Positions 35,733 through 46,969 of a stretch of 64,000 nucleotides of DNA are shown one piece after another. The notes beneath the pieces are model-generated. The model saw nothing but the letters and a program-made list of their open reading frames with translations. It made no database searches and was not told where the DNA came from. The first letter of the stretch is position 1; the number at the start of each line of letters is the position of its first letter. The stretch is from positions 185,439-249,438 of the forward strand of contig NZ_LQOW01000005.1 in the NCBI RefSeq assembly GCF_002102185.1, read 5' to 3'. This stretch comes from Mycobacterium fragae (GTDB lineage Bacteria; Actinomycetota; Actinomycetes; Mycobacteriales; Mycobacteriaceae). The position numbers and the translations under genes were made by a program.

Positions 35733-37413
35733 CTTCTGGCGCGGGCTGCTGAAGGGAGCATATGGGCCGCCCGACAACGACTCGCGGTTCTTGCTCGACG
35801 TGCATTCGCGCGACCTACCCGGCGAAGCCACCATGCGCCGCTACCACGACGACGAGGAAGTCGACCTGGTGATCGTCGGCGCCGGCGCGGGTGGTTCGGT
35901 GCTGGCGCAGCGGCTGGCCCGCGCCGGCTGGCGGATCGTGATCCTGGAAGCAGGTCCGTTCTGGCACCCCGACGAGGACTGGGTCTCCGACGAGGCCGGT
36001 TCGCATCAGCTGTACTGGACCCAGAAGCGGATCATCGGCGGCTCGGATCCGCAAGAGCTGGGCAAGAACAACTCCGGGCGCGGCGTAGGCGGATCGATGA
36101 TCCACTACGCCGGCTACACACCGCGATTCCATCCCAGCGACTTCGAAACGTTCACCCGTGACCGGGTGGGCGCCGACTGGCCGATCAGCTATGCCGACCT
36201 GCGGCCCCACTACGAGCTCCTGGAAGCCGAGCTGCCCGTCGCCGGTCAGGACTGGCCGTGGGGCGATCCGCACCGCTATCCGCATGCGCCGCATCCGGTC
36301 TCGGGTGCGGCGATGAAACTCTGGGAAGGCGCGATCAACCTCGGCATCGAGATGCGAGTGGGACCGGTAGGAATCGTCAACGGCACGTTCGGCAACCGGC
36401 CGCACTGCATCTACCGCGGCTACTGCCTGCAGGGCTGCAAGGTGAACGCCAAGGCCAGCCCCTATGTCACACATCTCCCCGACGCGCTGGCTCACGGTGT
36501 CGAGATTCGGGCAAACTGCATGGCCAGCCGGGTCGAGCTTGACGAGGCCGGAAATGCCCGCGGCGTCACGTATTTCGCTGAGGACAGCTCTACTGAGCGC
36601 TGCCAGCGTGCCAAAGTGGTTGCGGTGGCGTGCTATTCGATCGAAACGCCGCGGCTGCTGTTGAACTCAAGCAGTCCACGGTTCCCGAAAGGGTTGTGCA
36701 ACAACAACGACCAGGTCGGCCGCTATGTGATGGTGCAGGGTGCCTCGCAGACCGCCGGCCGCTGGCCCGACGAAATGCGGATGTACAAGGCGCCGCCACC
36801 GGAGATTTCCTCGGAGCAGTTCTACGAAACCGACCCGGACCGGGGCTTCGCGCGCGGCTTCTCCATCCAGACGGTGTCGCCGATGCCGATCGGCTGGGCC
36901 GAGCATGTGCTGGCCGACGGACACTGGGGTGCGGCGCTGCGCGAATACATGCGTGACTACAACCACTGGTCCACCATCGGGGTGCTCAACGAGTTGCTTC
37001 CGCACCCGGAGAACCGGGTGACCCTGGCCGACGAGACCGACCCCTACGGGATTCCGGTCGCCCGGTTCGACTACTCGCTGTCGGACAACGACAAGGCCAA
37101 CATGGAGTACTCCACCAAGGTGATCACCAACATCTTGCATGCGGCCGACGCCCAGGACGTGCTGACCATCCAGCGCTTCGCCCACCTGATCGGTGGCGCA
37201 CGCATGGGCAGCGACCCGGATACCAGCGTGGTGAACTCCGACCAGCGGACCTGGGCGGTGCCTAACCTATTTCTCGTCGATGGATCGGTGTGCCCGACCC
37301 AGGGCAGCGCCAACCCGGCGTTGACGATCATGGCGCTGGCGTCGCGGCTGGCCGAACGTATCGTCCGCGGAGATGTCAAGGCCGATGCGGGCCGCCTGAC
37401 CGTGCCTGCGTAA
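35725..37413 (+). CDS. GMC-family FAD oxidoreductase (large subunit)
   Basis: A 562-residue flavoprotein. The FAD site is [20 protein letters not shown] near residue 47, with [13 protein letters not shown] near 120, a CxxxC-like [13 protein letters not shown] near 232, and the C-terminal [12 protein letters not shown] and [10 protein letters not shown] motifs that hold the active-site histidine region. It is likely the catalytic chain of a gluconate-dehydrogenase-like complex with the gene before it; the substrate could be a sugar, polyol or sterol. The ATG at 35725 lies inside the end of the subunit-3 gene. Confidence 0.9.
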   Translation: MGDFWRGLLKGAYGPPDNDSRFLLDVHSRDLPGEATMRRYHDDEEVDLVIVGAGAGGSVLAQRLARAGWRIVILEAGPFWHPDEDWVSDEAGSHQLYWTQKRIIGGSDPQELGKNNSGRGVGGSMIHYAGYTPRFHPSDFETFTRDRVGADWPISYADLRPHYELLEAELPVAGQDWPWGDPHRYPHAPHPVSGAAMKLWEGAINLGIEMRVGPVGIVNGTFGNRPHCIYRGYCLQGCKVNAKASPYVTHLPDALAHGVEIRANCMASRVELDEAGNARGVTYFAEDSSTERCQRAKVVAVACYSIETPRLLLNSSSPRFPKGLCNNNDQVGRYVMVQGASQTAGRWPDEMRMYKAPPPEISSEQFYETDPDRGFARGFSIQTVSPMPIGWAEHVLADGHWGAALREYMRDYNHWSTIGVLNELLPHPENRVTLADETDPYGIPVARFDYSLSDNDKANMEYSTKVITNILHAADAQDVLTIQRFAHLIGGARMGSDPDTSVVNSDQRTWAVPNLFLVDGSVCPTQGSANPALTIMALASRLAERIVRGDVKADAGRLTVPA

Positions 37414-37423
37414 CCTCGTCGGT

Positions 37424-38242
37424 ATGCCAGTACAGCACCCTCCGGTCGACTACGGCGAGTTCCCAAGTCTGCGAATCGAACCCGGCTCCGACGGGGTTCT
37501 ACAAGTGATCCTCGACGCGCCGGGCCTGAACTCCGTCGGGCCGCAGATGCACCGCGATCTCGCCGACATCTGGCCGGCCATCAATCGTGACCCCGACGTG
37601 CGGGCCGTCCTGGTCCGCGGTGAGGGCAGGGCCTTCTCCTCCGGCGGCAGCTTCGACCTGATCGCGGAAACGATGGGCGACTTCCCCGACCGGATGCGCA
37701 TCATGCGCGAGGCCCGCGATCTGGTGCTCAACATGGTCAACTTCGACAAACCCGTCGTTTCGGCGATCCGCGGCGCCGCAGTGGGCGCCGGGCTGGTGGT
37801 GGCATTGCTCGCCGACGTGTCGGTGGCCGGGCGCAACGCCAAGATCATCGACGGGCATACCAAGTTGGGGGTGGCCGCCGGCGACCACGCTGCGATCTGC
37901 TGGCCGCTGCTGGTCGGCATGGCCAAGGCGAAGTACTACCTGCTCACCTGTGAGCCGCTGTCCGGCGAGGAAGCCGAACGGATCGGGCTGGTCTCGACCT
38001 GCGTCGACGACGACGACGTGCTGGCCACCGCGACCCGCATCGCCGGCGACCTGGCGCAGGGGGCACAGAGCGCGATCCGGTTCACCAAGCACAGCCTCAA
38101 CCACTGGTATCGGATGTTCGCGCCGGCCTTTGAAACCTCCCTTGGCCTGGAGTTTCTATCGTTCAGCGGGCCCGACGTCCAGGAGGGTCTGGCGGCGCAC
38201 CGCGAGAAGCGGCCGGCGCGCTTTTCCGCCGGTCCGGCGTGA
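37424..38242 (+). CDS. echA15: Enoyl-CoA hydratase/isomerase family protein EchA15
   Basis: A 272-residue crotonase-fold protein, orthologous by position to Rv2679. The oxyanion-hole regions are [12 protein letters not shown] near residue 70 and [20 protein letters not shown] near 117. The acid positions expected for hydratase glutamates lie around [13 protein letters not shown], where the usual second glutamate is not obvious, so the reaction may be an isomerase or another crotonase reaction. It starts 10 bp after the GMC gene. Confidence 0.9.
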   Translation: MPVQHPPVDYGEFPSLRIEPGSDGVLQVILDAPGLNSVGPQMHRDLADIWPAINRDPDVRAVLVRGEGRAFSSGGSFDLIAETMGDFPDRMRIMREARDLVLNMVNFDKPVVSAIRGAAVGAGLVVALLADVSVAGRNAKIIDGHTKLGVAAGDHAAICWPLLVGMAKAKYYLLTCEPLSGEEAERIGLVSTCVDDDDVLATATRIAGDLAQGAQSAIRFTKHSLNHWYRMFAPAFETSLGLEFLSFSGPDVQEGLAAHREKRPARFSAGPA

Positions 38243-38294
38243 CGGCGGCGTGCCTGTTACCGCCTGTCAGCGGTTAGGTCTAGCGTCACAGGTT

Positions 38295-38885
38295 GTGACT
38301 TCCGCCGAACCGGTTCTGTTCCGCGAGGCGGTGGCGGCGATGAATGCTGCCACCGTGCGGTCGGAGATCGAGCTGGGCCCGATCCGCCCGCCGCAGCGGC
38401 TCGCGCCGTACAGCCACGCGCTGGGTGCCGAAGTCAAACATCCCGACGTGGACGTCGCCCCGGATGGGGCGGGGGGTCCGGAGGGTGAAGCGTTCGGTCG
38501 GCTGATCCTGCTTTACGACCCCGATGGCGCCGACGCCTGGGACGGCACCATGCGGCTGGTCGCCTACATCCAGGCCGACCTCGATGCCAGCGAGGCCGTC
38601 GACCCGCTGCTGCCGGAAGTGGCGTGGAGCTGGCTGGTCGAAGCCCTGGATGCGCGCGCCGAGCATGTCACCGCGCTCGGCGGCACCGTCACCGCCACCA
38701 CCTCGGTGCGCTACGGAGACATCTCCGGACCGCCGCGCGCCCACCAGCTGGAGCTGCGGGCGTCTTGGACCGCGACCACCCCCGACATCGGCACACACGT
38801 CGAGGCGTTTTGCGAGGTGCTCGAACACGCCGCGGGCCTGCCGCCGGTCGGGGTGACCGACCTGGGCTCGCGGTCCCGCGCCTGA
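38295..38885 (+). CDS. DUF3000-family protein (Rv2680 homologue)
   Basis: A 196-residue actinobacterial protein of unknown role. It has the conserved IELGPIRPPQRLAPYSHALG near residue 25, FGRLILLYDPDG near 78 and a C-terminal VTDLGSRSR. The GTG at 38295 is the only reasonable start. It precedes the RNase D-like gene by 1 bp, as in other actinobacteria, which suggests a link to RNA processing; this is inference from order. Confidence 0.88.
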   Translation: MTSAEPVLFREAVAAMNAATVRSEIELGPIRPPQRLAPYSHALGAEVKHPDVDVAPDGAGGPEGEAFGRLILLYDPDGADAWDGTMRLVAYIQADLDASEAVDPLLPEVAWSWLVEALDARAEHVTALGGTVTATTSVRYGDISGPPRAHQLELRASWTATTPDIGTHVEAFCEVLEHAAGLPPVGVTDLGSRSRA

Positions 38886-38886
38886 G

Positions 38887-40149
38887 ATGTGCCCCGAACC
38901 TTCCCAGGCAGTGCCCGACGAGCCCGACAGCACGGAACCGGACCCCACCCCGCTGCTCAGTCCGGCCGACGGCGTACCCGATCTCGCCACCAGTGTCGAC
39001 GAGATCAAGTCCGCCGCGGCGTTGCTGGCCGGCGGCGAGGGGCCGTTCGCGGTGGACGCCGAACGGGCGTCGGGCTTCCGGTACTCCAACCGCGCCTACC
39101 TGATCCAGATCCGGCGGGCCGGCGCGGGCACGGTGCTCATCGACCCGGTCAGCCACGGGGGCGACCCGCAGGCCGTGCTGCGGCCGGTGGCCGAAGTGCT
39201 CACCGACGACGAGTGGATTCTGCACGCCGCCGATCAGGATCTGCCGTGCCTGGCCGAGGTCGGCATGCGACCGCCCGCGCTGTACGACACCGAGCTGGCC
39301 GGGCGGCTGGCCGGATTCGACCGGGTCAATCTGGCCGCCGAGGTGCGCCGGTTGCTCGGTCTGGGCCTGGCCAAGGGCCACGGGGCGGCTGACTGGTCCA
39401 AACGTCCGCTGCCGGCGGCGTGGCTCAACTATGCCGCCCTGGACGTGGAAGTGCTCATCGAACTGCGTGACGCGGTCGCGGGCGTGCTGGCCGAACAGGG
39501 TAAAACCGGCTGGGCCGCAGAGGAATTCGAGTATCTGCGGACCGCGGGAGTGGTGGCGGCACCGCCGACCCGGCGGGACCGCTGGCGGCGCACATCGGGC
39601 ATCCATCGGGTGCGTGACCAGCGCGGCCTGGCCGCGGTCCGCGAGCTGTGGATCACCAGGGACCGCATCGCCCAACGCCGCGACATCGCACCCGGGCGCA
39701 TCCTGCCGGATTCGGCGATCATCGATGCCGCCGTCGCCGATCCGAAGACCGTCGACGACCTGATCGCCCTCCCGATATTCGGGGGCCGACGGCAGCGCCA
39801 AAACGCGTCGATCTGGTTGTCGGCGCTGCAGACGGCCCGGGAGAACCCCGTCGCCGCGGAGGATGCCGAAGCACCCAACGGGCCACCGTTGCCGGCGCGC
39901 TGGTACAAGCGCAGACCCGAGGCCGCGGCGCGACTGAACGCGGCCCGCACCGCGCTGGGCGAGTTGTCGCAGCGGGTGTCGGTGCCCGTGGAGAACCTGG
40001 TCTCACCCGAGCTGGTGCGACGGCTGTGCTGGGACTGGGAGCCGACCGAGAACCCGACGACGGCGGTCGATCAGTTTCTGGCGGCGGGGCAGGCGCGCCG
40101 GTGGCAGCGCGAACTGGTGGTCCCCGTGCTGGCCGCGGCGCTGGGTTAG
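38887..40149 (+). CDS. RNase D-like 3'-5' exonuclease with HRDC domain (Rv2681 homologue)
   Basis: A 420-residue DEDDy exoribonuclease. Exo I is FAVDAERASGFRYSNRAY near residue 50 with the D-x-E pair, Exo II lies at LHAADQDLPCL near 115, and Exo III is NYAALDVEVLIEL near 180 with its tyrosine and aspartate. Residues 215-300 form the HRDC domain (DQRGLAAVRELWITRDRIAQ). It likely trims structured RNA 3' ends. It converges on dxs. Confidence 0.93.
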   Translation: MCPEPSQAVPDEPDSTEPDPTPLLSPADGVPDLATSVDEIKSAAALLAGGEGPFAVDAERASGFRYSNRAYLIQIRRAGAGTVLIDPVSHGGDPQAVLRPVAEVLTDDEWILHAADQDLPCLAEVGMRPPALYDTELAGRLAGFDRVNLAAEVRRLLGLGLAKGHGAADWSKRPLPAAWLNYAALDVEVLIELRDAVAGVLAEQGKTGWAAEEFEYLRTAGVVAAPPTRRDRWRRTSGIHRVRDQRGLAAVRELWITRDRIAQRRDIAPGRILPDSAIIDAAVADPKTVDDLIALPIFGGRRQRQNASIWLSALQTARENPVAAEDAEAPNGPPLPARWYKRRPEAAARLNAARTALGELSQRVSVPVENLVSPELVRRLCWDWEPTENPTTAVDQFLAAGQARRWQRELVVPVLAAALG

Positions 40150-40166
40150 CCGGTCGCGCCCTGGGT

Positions 40167-42080
40167 TCAGTCCAGGTGCTCGCGGATGTCGGCCTCGGAA
40201 ACGGCGTTACCCAACGCCGCGACCCAGCCGGTGATCTGGCGGGCCACATCCTGCTCGGTCAGCCCGGCGGCGGTGAGCACCTCACTGCGCGACGCGTGGT
40301 CGAAGAACTGCTGCGGCAGCCCGACGTCGCGGCACGGCACGTCGACCTCTGCGCGCCGCAGCGCCGCTGACACCGCCGAGCCCACACCGCCGGCCACGCC
40401 GTTGTCCTCCAACGTCACGACCACCTTGTGCGTGACCGCCAATTCGGCCAGCACGTCGGGAACCGGCAACACCCACCGCGGGTCGATCACCGTCACCCCG
40501 ATGCCCTGTTTGCGTAGCCGCTGGGCCACCGCGAGCGCCATCGACGCGAACGCTCCCACCGCCACCAGCAGCGCGTCGTGGTTCAACCCGTCGCCCGGCA
40601 CCGCGAGCACGTCCACACCGGAACGCCGCTCGACGGCCGGAATGTCTTCGCCCACATCGCCTTTCGGGAAGCGAATCGCTGTCGGGCCGTCGTCGACGTC
40701 GAGCGCCTCGCCGAGCTCCTCGCGCAGTCGGGTGGCATCGCGGGGCGCGGCCACTCGCAGGCCCGGGACGATGCCCAACATCGACAGGTCCCACATGCCG
40801 TTGTGGCTGGCGCCGTCGGGGCCGGTGATGCCGGCCCGGTCGAGGACCATGGTGACCGGCAGCTTGTGCATCGCCACGTCCATCATGATCTGGTCGAACG
40901 CCCGGTTGAGGAACGTCGAGTAGATCGCCACCACCGGGTGCAGCCCGCCCATGGCCAGCCCGGCCGCCGACGTCATGGCATGTTGCTCGGCGATGCCGAC
41001 GTCGAACAACCGATCCGGAAAGCGCTGTCCGAACGGGGTCAGGCCGGTCGGACCCGGCATGGCCGCCGTGATGGCGACGATGTCGCGGCGCTTGGCTGCG
41101 TAGCCGATCAGCGCCTCGGAGAACGTCGCCGTCCAGCTGGGCCCGGGCACCTTGGTGGCCACCCCGGTCGACGGGTCGATGACGCCGCAGGAGTGCATCA
41201 ACTCGGCCTCGTCGTCCTCGGCCGGCGCGTACCCCATGCCCTTGCGGGTGGCGACGTGCACGATCACCGGGCCACCGAACCCGCGGGCGCTGCGCAGTGC
41301 CGACTCCACCGCCTGTTCGTCGTGACCGTCGACCGGCCCCACGTACTTCAGCCCCAGGTCGGTGAACAGCAGCTGCGGCGACAAGGCGTCCTTGACACCG
41401 GCCTTGACGCTGTGCATGAAGTGGTAGACCAGCTCGCCGATCATCGGCATGCCGCGCATCGCGCTGCGTCCTTTTTGCAGCAGCTGCTCATAGGTGGGCT
41501 GCAGCCGCAGCGTGGCCAGGTGGTCGGCGAAGCCGCCGATGGTGGGCGCGTAGCTGCGCCCGTTGTCGTTGACCACGATCACCACGGGGCGGCGGGCCGC
41601 GGCGATGTTGTTCAGCGCCTCCCAGCACATGCCGCCGGTGAGCGCGCCGTCGCCAACCACCGCCACCACGTGCCGGTTGCGGTGCCCGGTCAGCTGGAAC
41701 GCCTTGGCCAAACCGTCGGCGTAGGACAGCGCGGCGCTGGCATGGCTGGACTCCACCCAGTCGTGTTCACTCTCGGCGCGCGACGGATAGCCCGACAGTC
41801 CACCCTTTTTACGCAGGCTCTCGAAATCCGCGGCACGGCCGGTCAGCATCTTGTGCACGTATGCCTGGTGGCCGGTGTCGAAGATGATCGGATCATGCGG
41901 CGAGTCGAACACCCGGTGCAGCGCCAGCGTCAGCTCGACGACGCCCAGGTTGGGCCCCAGATGCCCGCCGGTGGCAGCGACCTTGTGGATGAGAAAACCG
42001 CGAATCTCGTGAGCCAGTTGGCGTAGCTGCGGTTGGGAAAGGTGCTGCAGATCGGCGGGGCCGCGGATCTGTTCAAGCAT
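40167..42080 (-). CDS. dxs: 1-deoxy-D-xylulose-5-phosphate synthase
   Basis: A 637-residue transketolase-fold enzyme that condenses pyruvate and glyceraldehyde 3-phosphate in the first step of the MEP isoprenoid pathway, using ThDP. The ThDP motif [18 protein letters not shown] is near residue 150, and the second domain has the [15 protein letters not shown] catalytic glutamate near 370. The ATG at 42080 (MLEQIRG) matches Rv2682c-type starts; the longer reading overlaps the divergent CBS-gene promoter. Feeds polyprenyl phosphate synthesis used by AftC. Confidence 0.96.
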   Translation of the reverse strand: MLEQIRGPADLQHLSQPQLRQLAHEIRGFLIHKVAATGGHLGPNLGVVELTLALHRVFDSPHDPIIFDTGHQAYVHKMLTGRAADFESLRKKGGLSGYPSRAESEHDWVESSHASAALSYADGLAKAFQLTGHRNRHVVAVVGDGALTGGMCWEALNNIAAARRPVVIVVNDNGRSYAPTIGGFADHLATLRLQPTYEQLLQKGRSAMRGMPMIGELVYHFMHSVKAGVKDALSPQLLFTDLGLKYVGPVDGHDEQAVESALRSARGFGGPVIVHVATRKGMGYAPAEDDEAELMHSCGVIDPSTGVATKVPGPSWTATFSEALIGYAAKRRDIVAITAAMPGPTGLTPFGQRFPDRLFDVGIAEQHAMTSAAGLAMGGLHPVVAIYSTFLNRAFDQIMMDVAMHKLPVTMVLDRAGITGPDGASHNGMWDLSMLGIVPGLRVAAPRDATRLREELGEALDVDDGPTAIRFPKGDVGEDIPAVERRSGVDVLAVPGDGLNHDALLVAVGAFASMALAVAQRLRKQGIGVTVIDPRWVLPVPDVLAELAVTHKVVVTLEDNGVAGGVGSAVSAALRRAEVDVPCRDVGLPQQFFDHASRSEVLTAAGLTEQDVARQITGWVAALGNAVSEADIREHLD

Positions 42081-42164
42081 CCCGCCAGTGTACGCAGGCA
42101 CGACCGGATCGTCTCGTGCCAACACTGGTGCGCACCGTCCGCACCGAGAACGTATCGTCGCCGT

Positions 42165-42608
42165 ATGCGCGCAGAGGAAATCGCCGAAGACTTCCCCGTC
42201 GTGACCACCGACTCCAATGCTCTCGAAGCTGCCCGGATGCTTGCCGAGCACCGCTTGCCCGGGCTGTTGGTTACCGATACATCCGGTAAGCCGTATGCGG
42301 TTTTACCGGCTTCGCAGGTCGTCCGATTCCTCTTGCCGCGCTACGTCCAAGACGACCCCTCGCTGGCCGGCGTGCTCAACGAATCCATGGCAGACCGCGC
42401 CGCGGATAAGTTGGGCGGCAAAACCGTCCGGGAGGTGCTCCCCGACCACCTGCTCAACATCCCGCCGGTGGACGCAGACGACACCATCATCGAGGTTGCC
42501 GCAGTCATGGCGCAGCGCAGAAGTCCGCTGATCGCCGTGGTCAAACACGGCGACCTGCGCGGCGTGATCACCGCGTCGCGGCTGATCGACGCGGCACTGA
42601 AACATTGA
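42165..42608 (+). CDS. CBS-domain protein (Rv2683 homologue)
   Basis: A 147-residue protein made of two CBS motifs: [20 protein letters not shown] near residue 22 and [20 protein letters not shown] near 105. Such pairs sense adenosine ligands. It directly precedes two anion-transporter genes (16 bp gap to the first) and may regulate them, by analogy with CBS domains of transporters. No RBS is evident before the ATG. Confidence 0.87.
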   Translation: MRAEEIAEDFPVVTTDSNALEAARMLAEHRLPGLLVTDTSGKPYAVLPASQVVRFLLPRYVQDDPSLAGVLNESMADRAADKLGGKTVREVLPDHLLNIPPVDADDTIIEVAAVMAQRRSPLIAVVKHGDLRGVITASRLIDAALKH

Positions 42609-42624
42609 TCGCGGCGGAGCGCCG

Positions 42625-43914
42625 ATGAGCGTCGTCGCGGTGACGGTGTTCGTGGTCGCCTATGCACTGATCGCCTACGAACGTATCGACAAGACCCTCG
42701 TGGCGCTGGCGGGCGCGGCGATCGTGGTCTGCTTGCCGGTGATCAGGTCCACCGACATCTTCTTTTCTCACGACACCGGAATCGACTGGGACGTCATCTT
42801 TCTGCTGCTGGGCATGATGATCATCGTCAGCGTGCTGCGCCAGACCGGCGTCTTCGAGTACATCTCGATCTGGGCCACCAAACGCGCCAAGGGCTCCCCA
42901 CTGCGGATCATGATCCTGCTGGTGCTGGTCACCGCGGTCGGATCGGCTCTGCTGGACAACGTCACCACTGTGCTGCTGATCGCGCCAGTCACGCTGTTGG
43001 TGTGTGACCGGCTGGCCATCAACGCGGCACCGTTTTTGATGGCAGAAGCATTCGCATCCAACATCGGCGGCACAGCGACCCTGGTCGGCGACCCGCCCAA
43101 CATCATCATCGCGAGCCGAGCCGGCCTGACTTTCAACGACTTCCTGGCGCACCTGACACCGATCGTGATCATCATCATCGGCGTCTTGGTCGCACTCCTG
43201 CCGCGATTGTTCCCGGGCGCGTTCGCCGTCGACGCCGAGCGAGTCGCCGACGTCATGTCGCTGGAGGAGCGGGAGGCCATCCGCGATCCGGGCTTGCTCA
43301 TCAAATGCGGTGTCGTCCTCGTCTTGGTATTCGCAGCCTTCATCGCGCACTCGCTACTGCGTCTGGACCCGTCCATAGTGGCCCTGATGGGGGCCGGCAT
43401 CCTGATCGTGATCTCCGGACAGGAGCGTTCCGATTATCTGTCCAGCGTCGAATGGGACTCGCTGCTGTTCTTCGCCGGGCTGTTCATCATGGTCGGCGCC
43501 CTGGTCAAGACTGGCGTCGTCAACGAGTTGGCACGCTTGGCGACCGGGGTGACCGGCGGCAATGCGTTGTTGGCGACCATGCTGATCCTCGGAGCCTCGC
43601 TGGTGTTCAGCGGCGTCATCAACAATGTCCCGTATGCCGCGACGATGGCACCGATCGTCACCGAACTTGGCCCATCCACGATCGGACACGTCCATCCCGA
43701 CGTATTGTGGTGGGCACTTGCCATGGGTACCGGCTTAGGTGGCAACCTCACCGCAGTAGGGGCCAGCGCCAATGTGGTCATCCTCGGGATTGCCCGGCGC
43801 GCAGACAATCCCATCTCCTTCTGGCAGTTCACCCGTAAGGGCGCATTGGTCACCGCCGTCTCGCTCGGGCTCACCGCGGTTTACCTCTGGCTGCGCTACT
43901 TCGTGTTGAGCTGA
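42625..43914 (+). CDS. arsA: ArsB/NhaD-superfamily ion transporter (Rv2684-type)
   Basis: A 429-residue membrane protein with about eleven helices. It belongs to the ArsB/CitM/NhaD ion-transporter group, with the conserved hairpin [17 protein letters not shown] near residue 110, [19 protein letters not shown] near 148 and a second repeat [16 protein letters not shown] near 330. M. tuberculosis naming (arsA, Rv2684) is confusing because it is not the ArsA ATPase. Arsenite export is only one possibility: Na+/H+ or organic-anion exchange is equally compatible, and no arsR or arsC is seen nearby. Confidence 0.9.
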   Translation: MSVVAVTVFVVAYALIAYERIDKTLVALAGAAIVVCLPVIRSTDIFFSHDTGIDWDVIFLLLGMMIIVSVLRQTGVFEYISIWATKRAKGSPLRIMILLVLVTAVGSALLDNVTTVLLIAPVTLLVCDRLAINAAPFLMAEAFASNIGGTATLVGDPPNIIIASRAGLTFNDFLAHLTPIVIIIIGVLVALLPRLFPGAFAVDAERVADVMSLEEREAIRDPGLLIKCGVVLVLVFAAFIAHSLLRLDPSIVALMGAGILIVISGQERSDYLSSVEWDSLLFFAGLFIMVGALVKTGVVNELARLATGVTGGNALLATMLILGASLVFSGVINNVPYAATMAPIVTELGPSTIGHVHPDVLWWALAMGTGLGGNLTAVGASANVVILGIARRADNPISFWQFTRKGALVTAVSLGLTAVYLWLRYFVLS

Positions 43915-44064
43915 CGGCGCCAACCGATTGCAATTCGTTGACCGTTCTCCTCGCATCACGCCTGCCGACCGTTGCTGATAACGTTGGCAATTCGGTGTAC
44001 CGGGAAGCCTGGTCGGCCTCTGTCGTACGACCGGAAGCACTATGGCCTACAGCTTTGACAGCCA

Positions 44065-45354
44065 ATGAGCATCGTCGCCGTCACGGTGTTCGTGGTCGCG
44101 TATGCGCTTATCGCGAGCGATCGCATCAACAAGACACTGGTGGCGCTCGCGGGGGCAGCGGCCGTGGTCACCCTGCCTGTGATCCGGTCCGAGGATGTCT
44201 TCTACTCGCATCGAACCGGAATCGACTGGGACGTCATCTTTTTACTGCTGGGCATGATGATCATCGTCAGTGTGCTGCGCCAGACCGGCGTCTTCGAATA
44301 CGTCGCGATCTGGTGCGCCAAACGCGCCAAAGGCTCCCCGCTGCGCATCATGATCCTGCTGGTGGTGGTGATGGCGTTTGGGTCGGCCTTGTTGGACAAC
44401 GTCACCACGGTGTTGCTAATCGCACCGGTCACCCTGTTGGTGTGCGATCGGCTGGCGATCAACCCCGCATCGTTTCTAATGGCCGAAGCGTTCGCATCCA
44501 ACATCGGTGGTGCGGCGACACTCGTCGGCGACCCGCCCAACATCATCATCGCCAGCCGAGCAGGGTTGACATTCAACGACTTCCTCGTACACATGGCACC
44601 GATCGTCCTCATTGTGATGACGGTCTTCGTCACGCTGTTACCGATCTTGTTCCGAGGGTCTTTCGACGTCGATGCCGAGAGGGTCGCCGATGTCATGTCG
44701 CTAGACGAACGCGAGGCCATCCGCGACCACGGGCTGCTGGTCAAGTGCGGCATCGTCCTAACGCTGGTGTTCTGCGCATTCATCGCCCATCGGGTGCTGC
44801 ACATCGAGCCGTCTGTCGTGGCACTGCTGGGCGCGGGCATCCTCATCGTGATCTCTGGGCTGGAGCGTTCCGACTACGTGTCCAGCGTCGAGTGGGACAC
44901 TCTGCTGTTCTTCGCCGGACTGTTCATCATGGTCGGGGCCCTGGCCAAGACAGGTATTATCGACCACCTGGCGCGGGCGGCAACCGAGGTGACCGGCGGT
45001 AGCGAATCATTAACCGTGATGCTGATCCTCGGCATCTCAGCACCGGTGTCCGGCATTATCGACAACATTCCCTACGTCGCCACGATGACACCGATCGTCA
45101 CCGAGCTGGGCGCGGTCATGCCGGGTTCCGTTGAGCCCGACACACTCTGGTGGGCGTTGGCGCTGGGTGCCGACTTCGGCGGCAACTTGACCGCCGTCGG
45201 GGCGAGTGCGAATGTCGTAATGCTCGGAATAGCCCGGGGTTCGGGTAATCCCATCTCCTTTTGGGAATTCACCCGCAAAGGCGCGGTGGTCACGGCAATG
45301 TCCATTGCGCTCTCGGCGATTTATCTCTGGCTGCGCTACTTCGCATTGAGCTGA
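44065..45354 (+). CDS. arsB1: ArsB/NhaD-superfamily ion transporter, paralogue of the preceding gene (Rv2685-type)
   Basis: A 429-residue protein of exactly the same length as the one at 42625, with the same repeated hairpins ([52 protein letters not shown]). The two share most residues along their whole length, so this is an old tandem duplication, and both remain intact. The 150-bp gap between them holds no clear terminator. Substrate as for the first copy is uncertain. Confidence 0.9.
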   Translation: MSIVAVTVFVVAYALIASDRINKTLVALAGAAAVVTLPVIRSEDVFYSHRTGIDWDVIFLLLGMMIIVSVLRQTGVFEYVAIWCAKRAKGSPLRIMILLVVVMAFGSALLDNVTTVLLIAPVTLLVCDRLAINPASFLMAEAFASNIGGAATLVGDPPNIIIASRAGLTFNDFLVHMAPIVLIVMTVFVTLLPILFRGSFDVDAERVADVMSLDEREAIRDHGLLVKCGIVLTLVFCAFIAHRVLHIEPSVVALLGAGILIVISGLERSDYVSSVEWDTLLFFAGLFIMVGALAKTGIIDHLARAATEVTGGSESLTVMLILGISAPVSGIIDNIPYVATMTPIVTELGAVMPGSVEPDTLWWALALGADFGGNLTAVGASANVVMLGIARGSGNPISFWEFTRKGAVVTAMSIALSAIYLWLRYFALS

Positions 45355-45423
45355 ACATCGCGCACAGTCATGCGATTCTTGGCGTGGAAGCGGTGACGAT
45401 CCCCGCTTTTGGGGAGGGGCGGC

Positions 45424-46068
45424 ATGGCTGATGTTCCGCTGGACACGCAGGAGCGCCTTGAACTGTGTGATCTGCTCGACGAGCGCGGCCCGTCCGCTCC
45501 CACGCTGCTCGAGGGCTGGACTGCTCACGACCTCGCCGCCCACATCGTGTTGCGAGAACGCGATTTCATCGCTGGCCCTTGCATCGTGCTACCCCGCCCC
45601 TTCCAGCGGTTCGCCGAGCGGCAAAGGATCAGATTGGCCCAGAGCAAAGACTTCACGTGGCTCGTCGCGCGGATTCGGTCTGGTCCTCCCATCGGGCTCT
45701 TCCGCATCGGATGGGTCCGCGCGTTGGCGAATCTCAACGAGTTCTTTGTTCATCACGAGGACGTCCGCAGAGCCAATGGACAAGGGCCCCGTAGCCTCAC
45801 GCCCGCAATGAATGCTGCCTTGTGGCGAAACGTTCGTCGCGGCAGCCGCTATCTGAGTCGGCGGCTTCACGCATGCGGCCTTGAGATTGAGTGGGGCGGA
45901 ACCAACGAGCGGGTGACGGTTCATCCAGGCGAACCGACGGCTCGACTCAGCGGCCCGCCAGGCGAACTCCTGCTATACGTCTTTGGGCGCCAAGCTGCTG
46001 CGCAAGTCGAAGTGAGCGGACCGCCGGAAGCCGTTGCGGCGCTGCAACGCACGCACTTCGGCATGTGA
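45424..46068 (+). CDS. TIGR03085-family metal-binding protein (DinB/mycothiol-dependent fold)
   Basis: A 214-residue protein of the four-helix DinB-like/maleylpyruvate isomerase fold. The metal-binding histidine positions are seen in GWTAHDLAAHIVLRER near residue 42 and LNEFFVHHEDVRR near 110; the C-terminal domain (GELLLYVFGRQAAAQVEVSG) is of the SCP-2-like type. Relatives use mycothiol as cofactor. A 5-bp hairpin (TCCCC at 45400-45404 with GGGGA at 45411-45415) contains part of the ribosome site of the ATG at 45424. Confidence 0.85.
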   Translation: MADVPLDTQERLELCDLLDERGPSAPTLLEGWTAHDLAAHIVLRERDFIAGPCIVLPRPFQRFAERQRIRLAQSKDFTWLVARIRSGPPIGLFRIGWVRALANLNEFFVHHEDVRRANGQGPRSLTPAMNAALWRNVRRGSRYLSRRLHACGLEIEWGGTNERVTVHPGEPTARLSGPPGELLLYVFGRQAAAQVEVSGPPEAVAALQRTHFGM

Positions 46069-46122
46069 ATCCATCGCTTGCTTCGATCCACAGCCCTTGA
46101 TAGCTCTAACACCCGGGCGACT

Positions 46123-46524
46123 TCAGCCCTTCGCCGCGACAGTGTTCCCGGATACGATGTCGTCCGCTAGCGGTGCAATGACACCGAGTATGTCAGTGAC
46201 TGTCTCGGACGGGACTCCAGCCGCACGCAGCGAGTCGGTGAGGTGTCCAGCCACCAGATTGAAGTGGCGCATGGTGATTCCACGGCCTTGATGCACCTGC
46301 CTCAGCGAAGCACCGGTATACGGTCCCGGCCCACCGAGAGCGGCTGCAAGAAATTCGACTTGGCGGCCCTTCAGGCGATTCACATTCGTCCCGGTGAAGA
46401 AGCCCGACAGGTGATCATCGGCAAGCACCCGGGCATAGAAGTCGTCTACGACGAGCTCAAGGGCTTCATGGCCACCGATCCGATCGTAGATACTCAACAT
46501 CTTCGATGTGTCTAATCGCGACAT
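46123..46524 (-). CDS. glbN: Group I truncated haemoglobin (trHbN type)
   Basis: A 133-residue 2/2 globin. It follows M. tuberculosis HbN closely: [20 protein letters not shown] with TyrB10, [14 protein letters not shown] with GlnE11, and the proximal histidine in [11 protein letters not shown]. HbN detoxifies NO to nitrate with oxyhaem. The pre-A segment before SIYD is [10 protein letters not shown] rather than the basic tail of M. tuberculosis HbN, which there supports electron transfer and NO dioxygenase rate. It is a lone gene in a mosaic region. Confidence 0.93.
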   Translation of the reverse strand: MSRLDTSKMLSIYDRIGGHEALELVVDDFYARVLADDHLSGFFTGTNVNRLKGRQVEFLAAALGGPGPYTGASLRQVHQGRGITMRHFNLVAGHLTDSLRAAGVPSETVTDILGVIAPLADDIVSGNTVAAKG

Positions 46525-46969
46525 CGATTCCTCTCCTCTCTCAATAGATGTCGCTGCGCTGTTTCTGGAGTCAAGGTGCCTGTGAACCGATCGGACAAGC
46601 TCACCCGGGCAGTGATATTGATCAAGGAAAATGCCTGTCGTCTAACCACATCCAGGTCATCGCCGTCTCGCTATCTGCGATTCGCTGCGGCTGTTGGGTT
46701 GACACGTCCTCCGTCCGGTCAGCGGACCGGAATCGGCGATTGTCGCGGTTGCGTTGTGCGCCTCAGCAGAGGGTGGTGACGGTGTTGGTCCACCGGGCGT
46801 CGACTTCGTCGACGGGTTCGGTTCTGCTGTCGAGGGCCGAAATGTGCAGCGTGCGTTACGGGCCCGAGGTCGGGAGGCGACGAAATCATCGGAGTTGTCG
46901 ACGACCTATTTGCAGTACGCCGGCGTCGATAACCTGGATGATGATGCCTGTGTCCAGGCTGAGGCCTCT
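46525..46969. other. 445-bp stretch without a convincing gene
   Basis: Several short frames exist on both strands but none has a ribosome site, family motif or protein-like composition. On the minus strand a short run ending in VDARWTNTVTTLC and a stop (about 46766-46850) looks like the last codons of a lost gene. A perfect hairpin CGTCGAC-TTC-GTCGACG lies at 46798-46814. It probably contains the glbN promoter (near 46525-46560) and decayed sequence. Confidence 0.4.

Noticed and set aside
40578..42026. Plus-strand frame of 482 codons opposite dxs
   Set aside because: dxs has both ThDP motifs; the plus frame is a shadow.
42625..45354. A full arsenic-resistance operon
   Set aside because: Only transporter paralogues and a CBS protein are present; no ArsR, ArsC or ArsA ATPase is seen.
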